Positions 45,193 to 54,962 of a stretch of DNA of 64,000 bases are shown here, piece after piece; positions within the stretch are counted from its first letter, which is position 1, and every line of letters starts with the position of its first letter. A program made the position numbers and the translations under genes. The notes under the pieces were generated by a model, which made no database searches, was not told the origin of the DNA, and saw only the letters and a list, made by a program, of their open reading frames with translations. The stretch spans positions 1,984,001 through 2,048,000 of the forward strand of contig NZ_CP081869.1 of the NCBI RefSeq assembly GCF_019797865.1, read 5' to 3'. The stretch is from Chenggangzhangella methanolivorans (GTDB lineage Bacteria; Pseudomonadota; Alphaproteobacteria; Rhizobiales; Methylopilaceae).

Positions 45193-46121
45193 TCAGAACC
45201 TGAGCAGAAACGGATTGTACGCCGCACGGCGGTAGGGGCCGTCCTTCATAAGCAGGTCGAGCGCCAGAGTTCCGATGTCGTCTGCGGTGGCCTCGATGGT
45301 CGTGTCGAGGTTCTCGTACATGACCTTCACATAGGTCCCGCACTCGTCGCAGGTTTCAGCCTTGATCGTCCCATTAGCGCCGTCGATCTCCTGATAACCA
45401 ACTCCCTTGGTTGAGCCACAAGAGCAGCAGCGGATACGGACGAAATTCCACTGCGTCGCGCACATGGAGCAAACGCAGTAGCGATTGCCATGCGCATTTG
45501 CGCGGTCGACTATGATCGAAGCGACCGGAGCCCCACCGCATGCCGGGCAGACACCGTCGCCCACTGGCGAAAGCGCGCTTGGATCAAGCCCCGCCGCCAG
45601 CGTCGCCAAATGCACCTGAAGGCCGGCTGCTACGAGGGCATGTTCAGCAAGCTCATCGACCAGAGACCCGCCCTCAAGCACGCTGCGCTGCCATGCTTGG
45701 GTCTCTTCCTTTGCCGCGTGGCGCACGCGGTGAAGCGCGGTCACTGCAGCCACGGGCATAACGAAGTGTTCCAGCCTATCGAGGAACTGGTGCAGGGTCG
45801 AAATGATCGTCGCGTCGGAAGCAAGCCTTACTCGATCGATCGGCGGCATCCCGAAGGTGCTCGCGCCCGAGCTGCCATGACGTCTGTCGGCGCCCAGCCT
45901 TGGCTCAAAACAGTCTCTGACTGGGCCTGTGCGATATCCGCGACGAAGTCGAGATAGAGCTTCATCGGGCTGACGCCCCCATAGGTCCTAAGCCGCTGCG
46001 CCCGATCTGAGAAAAGGGATCTCGGATCAGGAACGATCGCGAATGTCGGTGCGGACACGTCTCCGATCGCGGTCGGATCTGGCCTCAGCGCGTCCAGGTC
46101 GAATCTCGGTCCACGAAGCAT
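45193..46121 (-). CDS. fdhE: Formate dehydrogenase accessory protein FdhE (one frameshift)
   Basis: 309 residues after restoring one base near 45850 (before MPPIDRVRL). Four CxxC motifs in the last 130 residues (CPACGG, CSMCATQW, CCSCGS, CDECGTY) bind iron in a rubredoxin-like manner, as in FdhE. N-terminal helical domain (MKLYLDFVADIAQAQ). FdhE helps maturation of Fdh-N/O. It follows fdoI by 2 bp, the usual order G-H-I-E. Confidence 0.85.
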
Positions 46122-46123
46122 TT

Positions 46124-46882
46124 TTAGGCCTGCGAGCGGGAGTGCGGGATTGAAGGATCGGCCGACGCCGGGAGTGCGGACGCCACGTCCTTCGCCTCGC
46201 GCTGCTCAACCAGCTGCTTGAGCCACAGGCGGTGATGGCGCCACGCCCAGCCGCCGGTGACCACGCCCTTGGTCATGGCTCCAAATGTGCCCTTCACCCA
46301 GAAGGCAGCGTAGACGTGAATAATCCAGACGCAGATCGCGAACACCGCGACCGATGCGTGAATGAGCACGGCGAAGCGCTGCAACTCGATCGAGACGAAG
46401 CCCGAGAAATACTGGTCCCAGATCACCACTCCGGTGCTGACCAGCACCATGATGAGAGCCGACATCGACCAGAAAACGAACTTCTGGCCGGCGTTGTATT
46501 TCCCGAGTTCGGGAAGCGTTTCGTCGCGGTTCGAAACCACGTCGATGATCTTCTTCAGCCACACGCCGTCGGCGATCGTCGGCAGGTTCGCGCGCCAGAA
46601 TCGGACAAAGAGCAGGAAGAAGGAAACGACGAGAACGAGCCCGATCCAGGGATGAATCATCCGCGTCATCTGCCCACCACCGAACAGGGCGGTCAGAAAG
46701 AACAGCTTCGGTGTGAAGAGCGCCATCCCCGAGATCGCCAGCAGCGCCAGGCTTACGGCCGTGACCCAATGATTGAGTCGCACTAGGCCGCCATATCTTC
46801 GGACGCGGATTGGAAAGTCGTCGGTCACTGTGTCGCCGGACTGAGCTGTTCCTCGGGAGCCAACCTTCTCCACGGCGCTCAT
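46124..46882 (-). CDS. fdoI: Formate dehydrogenase gamma subunit, cytochrome b556
   Basis: 252 residues. Four TM helices: [80 protein letters not shown]. Heme-b His ligands in RLNHW, IHPW, IHAS and IIHVY fit the FdnI/FdoI family. Passes electrons from the beta subunit to quinone. ATG overlaps the fdoH stop. Confidence 0.88.
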   Translation of the reverse strand: MSAVEKVGSRGTAQSGDTVTDDFPIRVRRYGGLVRLNHWVTAVSLALLAISGMALFTPKLFFLTALFGGGQMTRMIHPWIGLVLVVSFFLLFVRFWRANLPTIADGVWLKKIIDVVSNRDETLPELGKYNAGQKFVFWSMSALIMVLVSTGVVIWDQYFSGFVSIELQRFAVLIHASVAVFAICVWIIHVYAAFWVKGTFGAMTKGVVTGGWAWRHHRLWLKQLVEQREAKDVASALPASADPSIPHSRSQA

Positions 46883-47846
46883 GCTCTTGCATCCTCACCG
46901 CCACTGACGCGCCGGCTGCGCAGGCGCTCCGCGTTCTCCTCGTCTTCCTCGGTGACCCTGTTCCCGCCGATGACGGCGTAGTGCACGAGCCCGGCGACCG
47001 CCGACGCGCCCATAAGCGCCATTCCGAGATATTTGGTGACGCCCTTCCAGACCTGGACAACGGCCGAGATACTGGGATTGTCCGGAAGGCCTGCATAGAG
47101 CGACGGTCGGTCCGCGTGATGGAGCACGTACATCACGTGGGTGCCTCCGACGCCCGGCGGATCGTAGAGGCCGGCATGCTCGAATCCGCGGGACTTCAGG
47201 TCCTTGATCCGGAAGTCAGCCCAGCCCTTCATTTCCTCCTTGGTGCCGAAGACGATCGCCTGTGTCGGACAAGCCTTCTGGCAGGCAGGCCCCTGGCCGA
47301 CCGCGACACGGTCGGAGCAGAGCGTGCACTTGTAGGCCTTGTGGTCGACCTTGGAGATGCGAGGGATGTTGAAGGGGCAGCCCTTGATGCAATAGCCGCA
47401 CCCGATGCAGTTATCGTGGATGAAGTCCACGATGCCGTTCGAATACTGGACAATCGCGCCTGGCGACGGGCAGGCTTTCAGGCATCCAGGATCGGCGCAG
47501 TGCATGCAGCCGTCTTTCCGGATCAGCCATTCGAGATGGCCGGTCTCGGGGTTGTCCCATTCGGTGAACCGCATCAGCGTGAAGCTGTTGGGCGTCAGGT
47601 CCATGGGGTTTCGTAGACCCCGTGATTGACGCCAATCTCCTCGTGAAGATTGTTCCACTCGAGGCAAGCCGACTGGCAGGCCTTGCAGCCGATGCACTTC
47701 GTGACGTCGATGAGCTTCGCGACCTCGGTCAGGCGCTGCGCCGGCGGCTTTATTTCTGACGCCGAACGCCGGACGAGGTCCTTTTCGCTGAAGCGCGCCT
47801 TGGCGGCTTCGGGCTTGACGGACGGATTGGGGATTGGCGGAAACAA
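46879..47846 (-). CDS. fdoH: Formate dehydrogenase beta subunit, 4[4Fe-4S] (one frameshift)
   Basis: 322 residues after restoring one base near 47607 (in [16 protein letters not shown]). Four ferredoxin clusters: [66 protein letters not shown]-terminal TM helix ([20 protein letters not shown]) anchors it. 11 bp before fdoG stop. Ordinary FdoH family length. Confidence 0.88.
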
Positions 47847-47856
47847 GCTACGCCTC

Positions 47857-50800
47857 CTATGCCACCGGGCCCGTCGAGGCCTCGATGTTGACCATGAAGG
47901 CCTTGAACTCCGGGGTTTCCATGTTGGCGTCGCCCACGAACGGCGTGAGCACGTTCGCAGGGAAGCCCTTTCTGGCTGCGCCGACGAAGCCCCAATGGAT
48001 CGGAACGCCGACCACGTGGACGATCCTGCCGTCGCAGAGCATCGGCTTGATGCGCTTCGTCACCACCGCCTTGGCGAACAGCCCGCCGCGTTTGGACCAG
48101 ACACGCACCCAATCGCCCTTGGCGATCCCCTTCTCCTCAGCGAGTTCGACCGAGATCTCGACGAAAGATTCTGGCTGGAGGACTGAGTTCACATGGTTGT
48201 TTTTGGTCCAGTAGTGGAAGTGCTCGGTGAGCCGGTAGGTCGTGGCCGCGTAGGGGAAATCGGCGCTGCCTATGTCCGCCAACTGCTTCCAATCGTCTTC
48301 GAACACGCGCGCGACGGGGTTACCGCGCACCTTTGGGGCAACGAGGTTGGCGACAGGGCTCTCGAACGGCTCGTAGTGCGATGGGAAGGGTCCGTCGCGT
48401 AGTAGCTGACGAGCGAACAGACGGCCGACACCCTCCGCATTCAGGATGAACGGCCCGACATCACGCGGCTTGGCCGTCGGCGAAATGTCGGGGACGTCGT
48501 AGCCAGTCCACTTCGCGCCGTCCCACTCCAGAAGCTTGCGCGACGCGTCCCAGGGCTTGCCGTCGAGATCGCACGAGGCGCGGTTGTAGATGATCCGCCG
48601 GTTGGCCGGCCACGCGAAGGTCCAGTTCAGGTACATCCCCGCGCCGTCTGGATCAGAGTTGTCCCGGCGGGCCATCATGTTGCCTGCCTCGGTGAAGCTT
48701 CCCGAGTAAACCCAGCAGCCACCGACGACGCCGCCGTCATCGCGGTACTCACCGAAACCGGAGAGCTGCTTCCCCTGCTGCAGAGTCATCCGCGACGGAT
48801 TAGCGGGATCGACCACCTCGGAGACGAGGTAGCCGTTCATCCTTGGTGAGCTCTTCCGGGGTCGGTTCCTCAGCATCGGCATAAGGCCAGTAGAGATTGA
48901 GGATCGGGTCCGGGAAGGCGCCGCCTTCCTTCCGATAGAGCTCCCGTAGACGCACGAAGATCTGCGCCATGATCCAGGTGTCGGTGCGGGCGGAGCCGGG
49001 AGGCGAGCCGCCGGGCCAGTGCCACTGCATCCACCGCCCCGAATTGACGAGCGAACCCTCGTCTTCCGCGAAGCACGTCGTGGGAAGCTGGAGAACTTCG
49101 GTCTCGATCTCGACGGTGTTCACTTCGTTGTAGACGCCATGGTTCTCCCAGAACCGAGCCGTCTCGGTTTGAAGGGGGTCCATGACGACGAGCATCTTCA
49201 GCTTCGAGAGCCCCTCGACGAGCTTGGCTCGGTTGGGGAACGCCTGCATTGGATTGAACCCCTGACAGAAGTAGAGGTTCATCTTCCCCTTCTGCATCAG
49301 TTCGAAGGCGCGCAGTATGTCGTAGTTCGCGACATCAAGTTTCGGGAGATAATCGAACGCCCAGTCGTTGTCGGCTCGCGCCGCAGCGCCGTACATCGCG
49401 CGCATGAAGCTGACGAAGAACTTTCGATAGTTCTGCCAGTAGCTCGTCTGGCCTGGACGAAGCGGCTTGAAAGCGCGCGTCGACATGTACCGATTGAAGG
49501 TCGTCTCGCCATCGAGCGGCAGGTTCATGTAGCCCGGCAGCATGTTCGACATCAGCCCGATGTCGGTGAGGCCCTGGATGTTGGAGTGACCACGCAGGGC
49601 ATTCATGCCGCCGCCGCGGACGCCGATATTGCCGAGGATCAGCTGCAACATCGCCATCGTGCGGATGTTCTGCGCGCCCTTCGAATGCTGGGTCCAGCCG
49701 AGGGCGTACATCGACGTCATCGCCTTGGCGGGCGATGACGTCTCGCTGATCATCCGGGCGACGGTGAGGAACTTGTCCTTTGGAGTTCCGCAGATGCGCT
49801 CTACCAGTTCGGGCGTGTATGCGGCGACGTGCGCCTTCAGGAGGCTCCAGACGCATCGTGGGTGCTGAAGCGTCTCATCGACGACCGCATAGCCATCTGG
49901 CCCGATCTGGTATTCCCACGTCGACCTATCGTAGTCGCGCTTGCTTTCATCATAGCCCGTGAACAGGCCGTCCTCGTACTCGAAGCCTTCCTGGACGAGG
50001 TAGGACGCGTTGGTGAACGCGCGCGTGTAGTCCCACTGCACCTTGTCGTTGGCGATGCAGTAGTTGATCACGCCTAGCAGGAAGGCGATGTCGGTACCCT
50101 GCCGGATCGGCGCATAATAGTCCGCTACCGACGCCGAGCGGGTGAAGCGCGGGTCCACCACGATCAGTTTCGCGCCACGATTGGCCTTCGCCTCGGTGAC
50201 CCACTTGAAACCGCAAGGATGGGCCTCGGCAGCATTGCCGCCCATGATGACGACGAGATCGGTGTTCTTGATGTCCGTCCAGGGGTTCGTCATGGCTCCG
50301 CGACCGAATGTTGGGGCGAGACTCGCCACCGTCGGTCCGTGTCAGACGCGCGCCTGGTTATCGAACGCCAGAATTCCTGTGCTACGAACAACCTTGTAGG
50401 TCGCGTAAGCCGTCTCGTTTGTCGTGGCGGAGGCTGCCAGGAAACCGGTCGTCAGCCAGCGATTGACCGTAATGCCCGCCTCGTTCTTCTCGATGAAGTT
50501 GGCGTCGCGGTCGTCCTTGAGCGCCCGCGCGATCTTGTCTAGCGCGGAGTCCCATGAGATCGGCTCGAAGCGATCCGACCCCGGTCGCCTGACCATCGGC
50601 TGGGTCAGCCGTGTCTCGGACTTTACGATGTCGCGCAGGGCGGCGCCCTTTGGGCACAGGGTGCCTCGATTTGTCGGATGATCCGCATCGCCTTCGATGT
50701 GGACGATGTCGGCCTTCTCGCCTTTGCGGCGATCGCCCTTCGCGTAGACGATGATGCCGCACGCGACGGAACAGTAGGTGCAGGTGTTGCGTGTCTCGGT

Positions 50801-50938
50801 GGTGTTGGTGAGGTGGAAGGGTTTGACAGCCGCAGCCACAGCGGCCTCAGCCTCCGAAAACCCGAAGGCTTCCAAGCTCGTCGCAGCGGCTGCCGCAGCC
50901 GAACCCGCCAGGAACCCTCTTCGCGAAATTGGTGTCAT
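47857..50938 (-). CDS. fdoG: Formate dehydrogenase alpha subunit, selenocysteine-containing (one frameshift)
   Basis: About 1,026 residues. Tat signal MTPISRRGFLAGSAAAAAAT; 4Fe-4S motif CTYCSVACGIIV; FDNQARV-UGA-HGPTVASLAPTF, where the UGA codon (50344-50342, residue 199) sits exactly at the Sec of E. coli FdnG/FdoG and the frame stays open after it. NTDLVVIMGGNAAEAHP, MYALGWTQHSKGAQNIRTMA and LILGNIGVRGGGMNALRGHS mark the bis-MGD site. One base is wrong near 48840 (ELTK-MNGYLVSEV). Periplasmic respiratory enzyme oxidising formate to CO2. Site F lies 174 bp upstream. Needs selA, selB, selC and selD elsewhere in the genome. Confidence 0.9.
50315..50344 (-). promoter_or_regulatory. UGA(Sec) codon with SECIS-like hairpin
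   Basis: After the UGA, GGCG-AGTCT-CGCC (nt 18-30 counted from the U) forms a stem-loop with GU in the loop at nt 23-24. The E. coli fdhF/fdnG SECIS apical loop lies at the same distance. Supports recoding by SelB. Confidence 0.65.
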
Positions 50939-51111
50939 CGGCGCATCCGCTCGTGAAGACGTAAAACGTTTCCGTCCCGGAGCCACCAATCGAAGTTTTG
51001 GCGTAACCCACTGCGGAGACGAGTGTTTTCGCCTTCATTTTCTCGAACACCTCCAAGTCAGGCAATTCACACACAGGGCTTCGGCGCCCCTCTGAACGAA
51101 TGCCCTTGGCG

Positions 51112-51123
51112 ATACCTTGGTAT
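51112..51123. promoter_or_regulatory. Palindrome ATACCTTGGTAT (site F)
   Basis: Perfect ATAC-N4-GTAT, 174 bp before the fdoG start, followed by GGGG. The 270-bp gap 50939-51208 has no other feature. Confidence 0.5.
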
Positions 51124-51208
51124 GGGGACCGAACACTCCGGCTGGCGCTGGCGGCGACCGCGCCTTGGCTTCTTTCGCAATCCATCGATAGCGGGTAGCG
51201 CTTGAGGG

Positions 51209-52842
51209 TCAGCTTTGCCGCGCTTCCGCAAAGTCGACTTCACTCACCAGTCGCCTGGCGACTTCATGCGAAATCTCGTGAGTGCGAGCCAGCCTGTAGA
51301 GCGCGTCCCGCTCCGCCCGGTAGCCGATCAAGCGGAGTTCGCGCTCGATCTTGTCGAACGTCTTCAGCATTGCGGCCTCGTCGCCGGTCTTGCTGCCCCG
51401 ATCGATCCTGCCTCGATAGTCCGCCATCAGCGTCGCCGAGGCCCCAGCGTATGCCTCCGCTTTCCCGGTAGTGACGCTGAAACGCTCCAGAGCTCCAGCG
51501 ATAGCAGCAATCGCTGCGTCGGCGGCTACGGTTCGTGCGTGATCCTCCGTGCGCTGCTGGGAGGGTTCAGGCGGCAGGCGCAGGTTCTTGAGAAGTTTCG
51601 GCAGACCGACGCTCGCCGCGACCAGGGACACGATGATGACGCCGGCGGCGAGCAAGATCGCCAGATCTCGAGACGGAAACGGAGCCCCGCTGGCGGTCGC
51701 CAGCGGGAGCGTCATCACGCCCGCAAGCGTGACCGCACCGCGGACGCCAGCCAAGGACGCGACCAACACCAATCGTGGATTTGGATGCCGGTGTCGACGC
51801 AGATCCTCTGCTCGACTGTAGAAGAACAGCTGCATCGATATGTAGACCCATACGATGCGGAGCGACACCAAAGCCGCGTAGACCGTCAAGACGATCGCGC
51901 TCAGCTCGATCGCGCCTAGAAAACCATCGCCCCCTACGATCGAAGACGCTCCTTTCATGATCTTCGGAAGCTGCTCTCCAAGGAGAACGAAGACCATGCC
52001 GTTGGCGGCAAACTGAATCGCGTCCCACACGGCGGATCTGCGCAGGCGTGTCAGCGCAAGAACGACGCCGGTCTGCTCGACGTAGCTCATGGTCACCCCT
52101 GCAGCGACAGCTGCGAGAATGCCGGAGCAGCCAAGTCGTTCCGCGACGAGGTACGCGCCAAACGGGATGAGCAAACTGATCAGGATTTCAGAACCTGCCT
52201 CTTCGCCCAGCCGAAGGACCGCAGCCATTTGACTCTTGTCACCACCAGCGTGACGACGACGCCAATGCCCAAGCCGCCTGACGCCAGCCACACGAAGTCA
52301 CCGATCGCGTCGCCAAGCGAGAAGCCGCCGGTAAGGACCGCCGCTACCGCAAACCGCATGCAGACGAGGCCAGACGCGTCGTTGAGGAGGGCCTCCCCCT
52401 CGAGAATGTGCATGAGCCGTTCCGGGATCTTCGCTCGTGCGGAGATCGCGGCGACGGCCACGGGATCCGTCGGCGAAATGACGGCCGCCAAAGCAAACGC
52501 CACGCCCAGCGGCATCGCGGGCGCGAGCCAGTTCAGGAGATAGCCGACCCCGAACACGGTCAGAGCCACCAGTCCGAGGGCGAGACCCAGGATGACCGAT
52601 CGGTAGCGTACAACGTCGTCTTTCGAGATCCGCCACCCATCGAGAAAAAGTAACGGCGGCAGAAAGAGCAGAAAGAACAGCTCTGGATCGATGGACAACC
52701 CCATCCCCAGAAAGCCGTCGATCGCGACGCCGATCCCAACTTGAACCAGCGGTAGCGGGAATAACCCAGCGCGGATCCGCGCGACGAAACCACTGACGAC
52801 AACTGCGCCGAGCAAAAGGAGCACAGCTGTGACGGTTTCCAT
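51209..52842 (-). CDS. CPA1-family Na+/H+ antiporter (one frameshift)
   Basis: 544 residues after restoring one base near 52200 (WLRSFG-EEAGSEIL). METVTAVLLLLGAVVVSGFV start; FLPPLLFLDGWRISKDDVVR; VISPTDPVAVAAIS; EGEALLNDASGLV, the ND motif of CPA1 antiporters; SLAGVRGAVTLAGVMTLPLA. About 12 TM helices and a helical C-terminal tail. Exchanges cytoplasmic Na+ or K+ for H+ in pH control. Confidence 0.85.
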
Positions 52843-52900
52843 CACCTGACCTCGTCGCGACAGCCGCGGGCGTTTCAACCAGCGCTGCGGTTGGCTCAAT

Positions 52901-52935
52901 GGAAAATGCGGGCGACCGTGGTTCCGATCGCCCGC
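52901..52935 (-). terminator. Rho-independent terminator after dps
   Basis: GCGGGCGA/TCGCCCGC stem of 8 bp with 12-nt loop, followed on the minus strand by ATTTTCC, 33 bp past the dps stop. Confidence 0.65.
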
Positions 52936-52968
52936 CAACGCGAGACGTTCCGATGGGGCAGCGCCTTG

Positions 52969-53481
52969 TCAGCGGCGCGTGGTTTCGTAGAGAAACCACA
53001 CCCGACGCTCCGCCTCGTCGATCCAGTTTTCGATCAGGCTCGCGGTGGCGACATCTTGATTGGCGCCGCATAGTTCGTGGGCCGCCATGAAGCTCGTGAC
53101 CAGCTTCAGATTGTCTTCCCGAAGCTCGCTCAGCATGTCCTCAGGCGTGACGTAGTCGGCGTCGTTGTCCAAGACACGAGTGATGCGTGCGGCCTGTCCG
53201 ATCGAGCGAAGCGTCGAGCCGCCGATCTTTCGAACTCGTTCCGCGATTGCGTCGGAAGCAGCGAAGATCTCTGTCGCCTGCTCATCGAGAAGCAGGTGGT
53301 AGTCGCGAAAATTTGGACCGGATACGTGCCAGTGGAAGCTCTTAGTTTTGACGTAGAGCGCGAAGATATCCGCGAGCAAGGTGGTCAGTGCGGCGGAAAT
53401 GTCTCGCTGCGCCTCGGCCCCAAGTCTCGTGGGTGTGTCGAGCGCCGCGCGGCGCCGTGAGATTGCGATGCTATTGGACAT
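52969..53481 (-). CDS. dps: Dps/ferritin-like DNA-binding stress protein
   Basis: 170 residues. LLADIFALYVKTKSFHWHVS, then LLLDEQATEIFAASDAIAER contains the ferroxidase His, His, Asp and Glu of Dps (KSFHWHV; LDEQATE). C-terminal helix ENWIDEAERRVWFLYETTRR as in the family. Protects DNA and stores iron. Two partial ATAC-type sites lie about 200 bp upstream. Confidence 0.9.
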   Translation of the reverse strand: MSNSIAISRRRAALDTPTRLGAEAQRDISAALTTLLADIFALYVKTKSFHWHVSGPNFRDYHLLLDEQATEIFAASDAIAERVRKIGGSTLRSIGQAARITRVLDNDADYVTPEDMLSELREDNLKLVTSFMAAHELCGANQDVATASLIENWIDEAERRVWFLYETTRR

Positions 53482-53858
53482 GACAGGTCTCTTCCTCCGA
53501 AGCCGAGTTCAGGGAAGTTTGTTGGCGGCGATGCGGCTCCGCCATCCAACTGAGAGATCTCTGAGCTAGCCCGTAGGTTGGGCTGATCTATACGCGCGGA
53601 TGAGAGACCATCTGCGCTGTCTTGGCATGGCCAATCCTGTTTACTGATCGGAGTCTCGCTTGGGCCGAGGGCTACGTGCCAACCTTCGTATAGGCAGAAC
53701 AGAACCAAGGTATCTCTCTCGCCTACGACTGTGGGGTTCTTTTTGCCGACGCCGAGGCTCAGATTTGGCGGACTGGTCGCGGCCGTCCTGACGGCTCAGC
53801 GCCCCAATCAGACGGTCGGGCGAAGGGGTCGATCGTCGAGCCACTGGAGGCCCCGAAG
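53482..53858. other. Intergenic region with paired ATAC-type half sites (site H)
   Basis: 377 bp without a gene. ACCTTCGTATAGG at 53682-53694 equals site G; ACCAAGGTATC at 53704-53714 is the reverse complement of part of site F. The two lie 9 bp apart between dps and the divergent SLAC1 gene. Confidence 0.4.
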
Positions 53859-54857
53859 ATGTCTCGTCGAATTTCGCTCCCGGTCATTCCCGCAGCCTTC
53901 TTTGGGATGGTGCTCGGACTCGCCGGTCTCAGCACTTCATGGCGCGTCGCACACACTGTCTGGGGGCTGCCCGCAATCGTCGGCGAGATTTTGGCAGCAA
54001 TCGCGATCGTGGTCTGGGCTGTCGTAGCTATCCTTTACGCCGCAAAGTGGCTGGCGGCCCGCAGTGACGCGGTGACGGAAGCCTTCCACCCGGTGCAGTG
54101 TTGCTTCATCGGACTGGCGGGTGTCGCAACGATGCTCGTGGCTGGACTGCTTAAGCCCTATGCCTTTGGCTTGGCGGCGACCACGTTCATTCTTGGGGCA
54201 ACCTGGACTGTGGCTTTCGCGGTCTGGCGCACCGGTGAGCTCTGGAAGGGCGGGCGCGAAAAGGCGGCGTCGACGCCCGTGCTATACCTCCCGACCGTCG
54301 CAGGCGGCTTTGTGGCGGCGACGATTGCGTCAGCCTTTGGTCATCTCGACTGGGGCCAGCTTGCGCTCGGCGCGGCCACCTTCTCATGGCTGGCGATCGA
54401 GTCTGTGATTGTCCATCGGTTCTTCACGGCGGCTGAAATGCCCGTGCCGCTGAGGCCGACAATGGGCGTTCAGCTAGCGCCCGGCCCCGTGGGCGCGGTG
54501 GCGTTCATCTCAGCCTATCCTGGTGACCCGACGTTCTTTGCTCACGCCCTCATCGGGTATGGACTTCTGCAGGCGCTCGTTCTCATTCGGTTGATGTCGT
54601 GGATCCGCGAGGGCGGGTTCTCCGCCTCGTTCTGGGCGTTCACCTTCGGCGCGACCGCACTCTCGACCGCGCCTCTTCTGCTGCTTGCCCGCGGCGAGAG
54701 CGGCATGATCAGCTGGATCGCGCCCGTGACCTTCGCCGCGGCGAACGTCCTTGTAGTCGCAGTCGCGATTGGCACGATCCGCCTTGCGATCCAGGGGAAA
54801 CTGGTGGCCAAGAGCGTGTCGCTGGGTAAGCCTCCGCTGACCTCCATCCCGACCTAA
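53859..54857 (+). CDS. SLAC1/TehA-family anion transporter
   Basis: 332 residues, ten TM helices. PVIPAAFFGMVLGLAGLSTS start and HPVQCCFIGLAGVATMLVAG are the pattern of the TehA/Mae1/SLAC1 voltage-dependent anion channel family, in bacteria linked to tellurite resistance or C4-dicarboxylate export. Polar central pore residue (Phe) cannot be set by eye. Substrate unknown. Confidence 0.82.
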   Translation: MSRRISLPVIPAAFFGMVLGLAGLSTSWRVAHTVWGLPAIVGEILAAIAIVVWAVVAILYAAKWLAARSDAVTEAFHPVQCCFIGLAGVATMLVAGLLKPYAFGLAATTFILGATWTVAFAVWRTGELWKGGREKAASTPVLYLPTVAGGFVAATIASAFGHLDWGQLALGAATFSWLAIESVIVHRFFTAAEMPVPLRPTMGVQLAPGPVGAVAFISAYPGDPTFFAHALIGYGLLQALVLIRLMSWIREGGFSASFWAFTFGATALSTAPLLLLARGESGMISWIAPVTFAAANVLVVAVAIGTIRLAIQGKLVAKSVSLGKPPLTSIPT

Positions 54858-54962
54858 TCATCGACGACCCGCACCAAGCCGACAGGTCACAGAGCCAGAA
54901 GCTTTGGTTTGGCCTGAAGGCTGTCCAGCAGCGCCGAAACGTTTCTTCGAGAGTCCGCGACG

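Noticed and set aside
50342..50344. Nonsense mutation splitting fdoG
   Set aside because: The codon aligns with a known selenocysteine and has a SECIS-like hairpin; the frame continues without shift.
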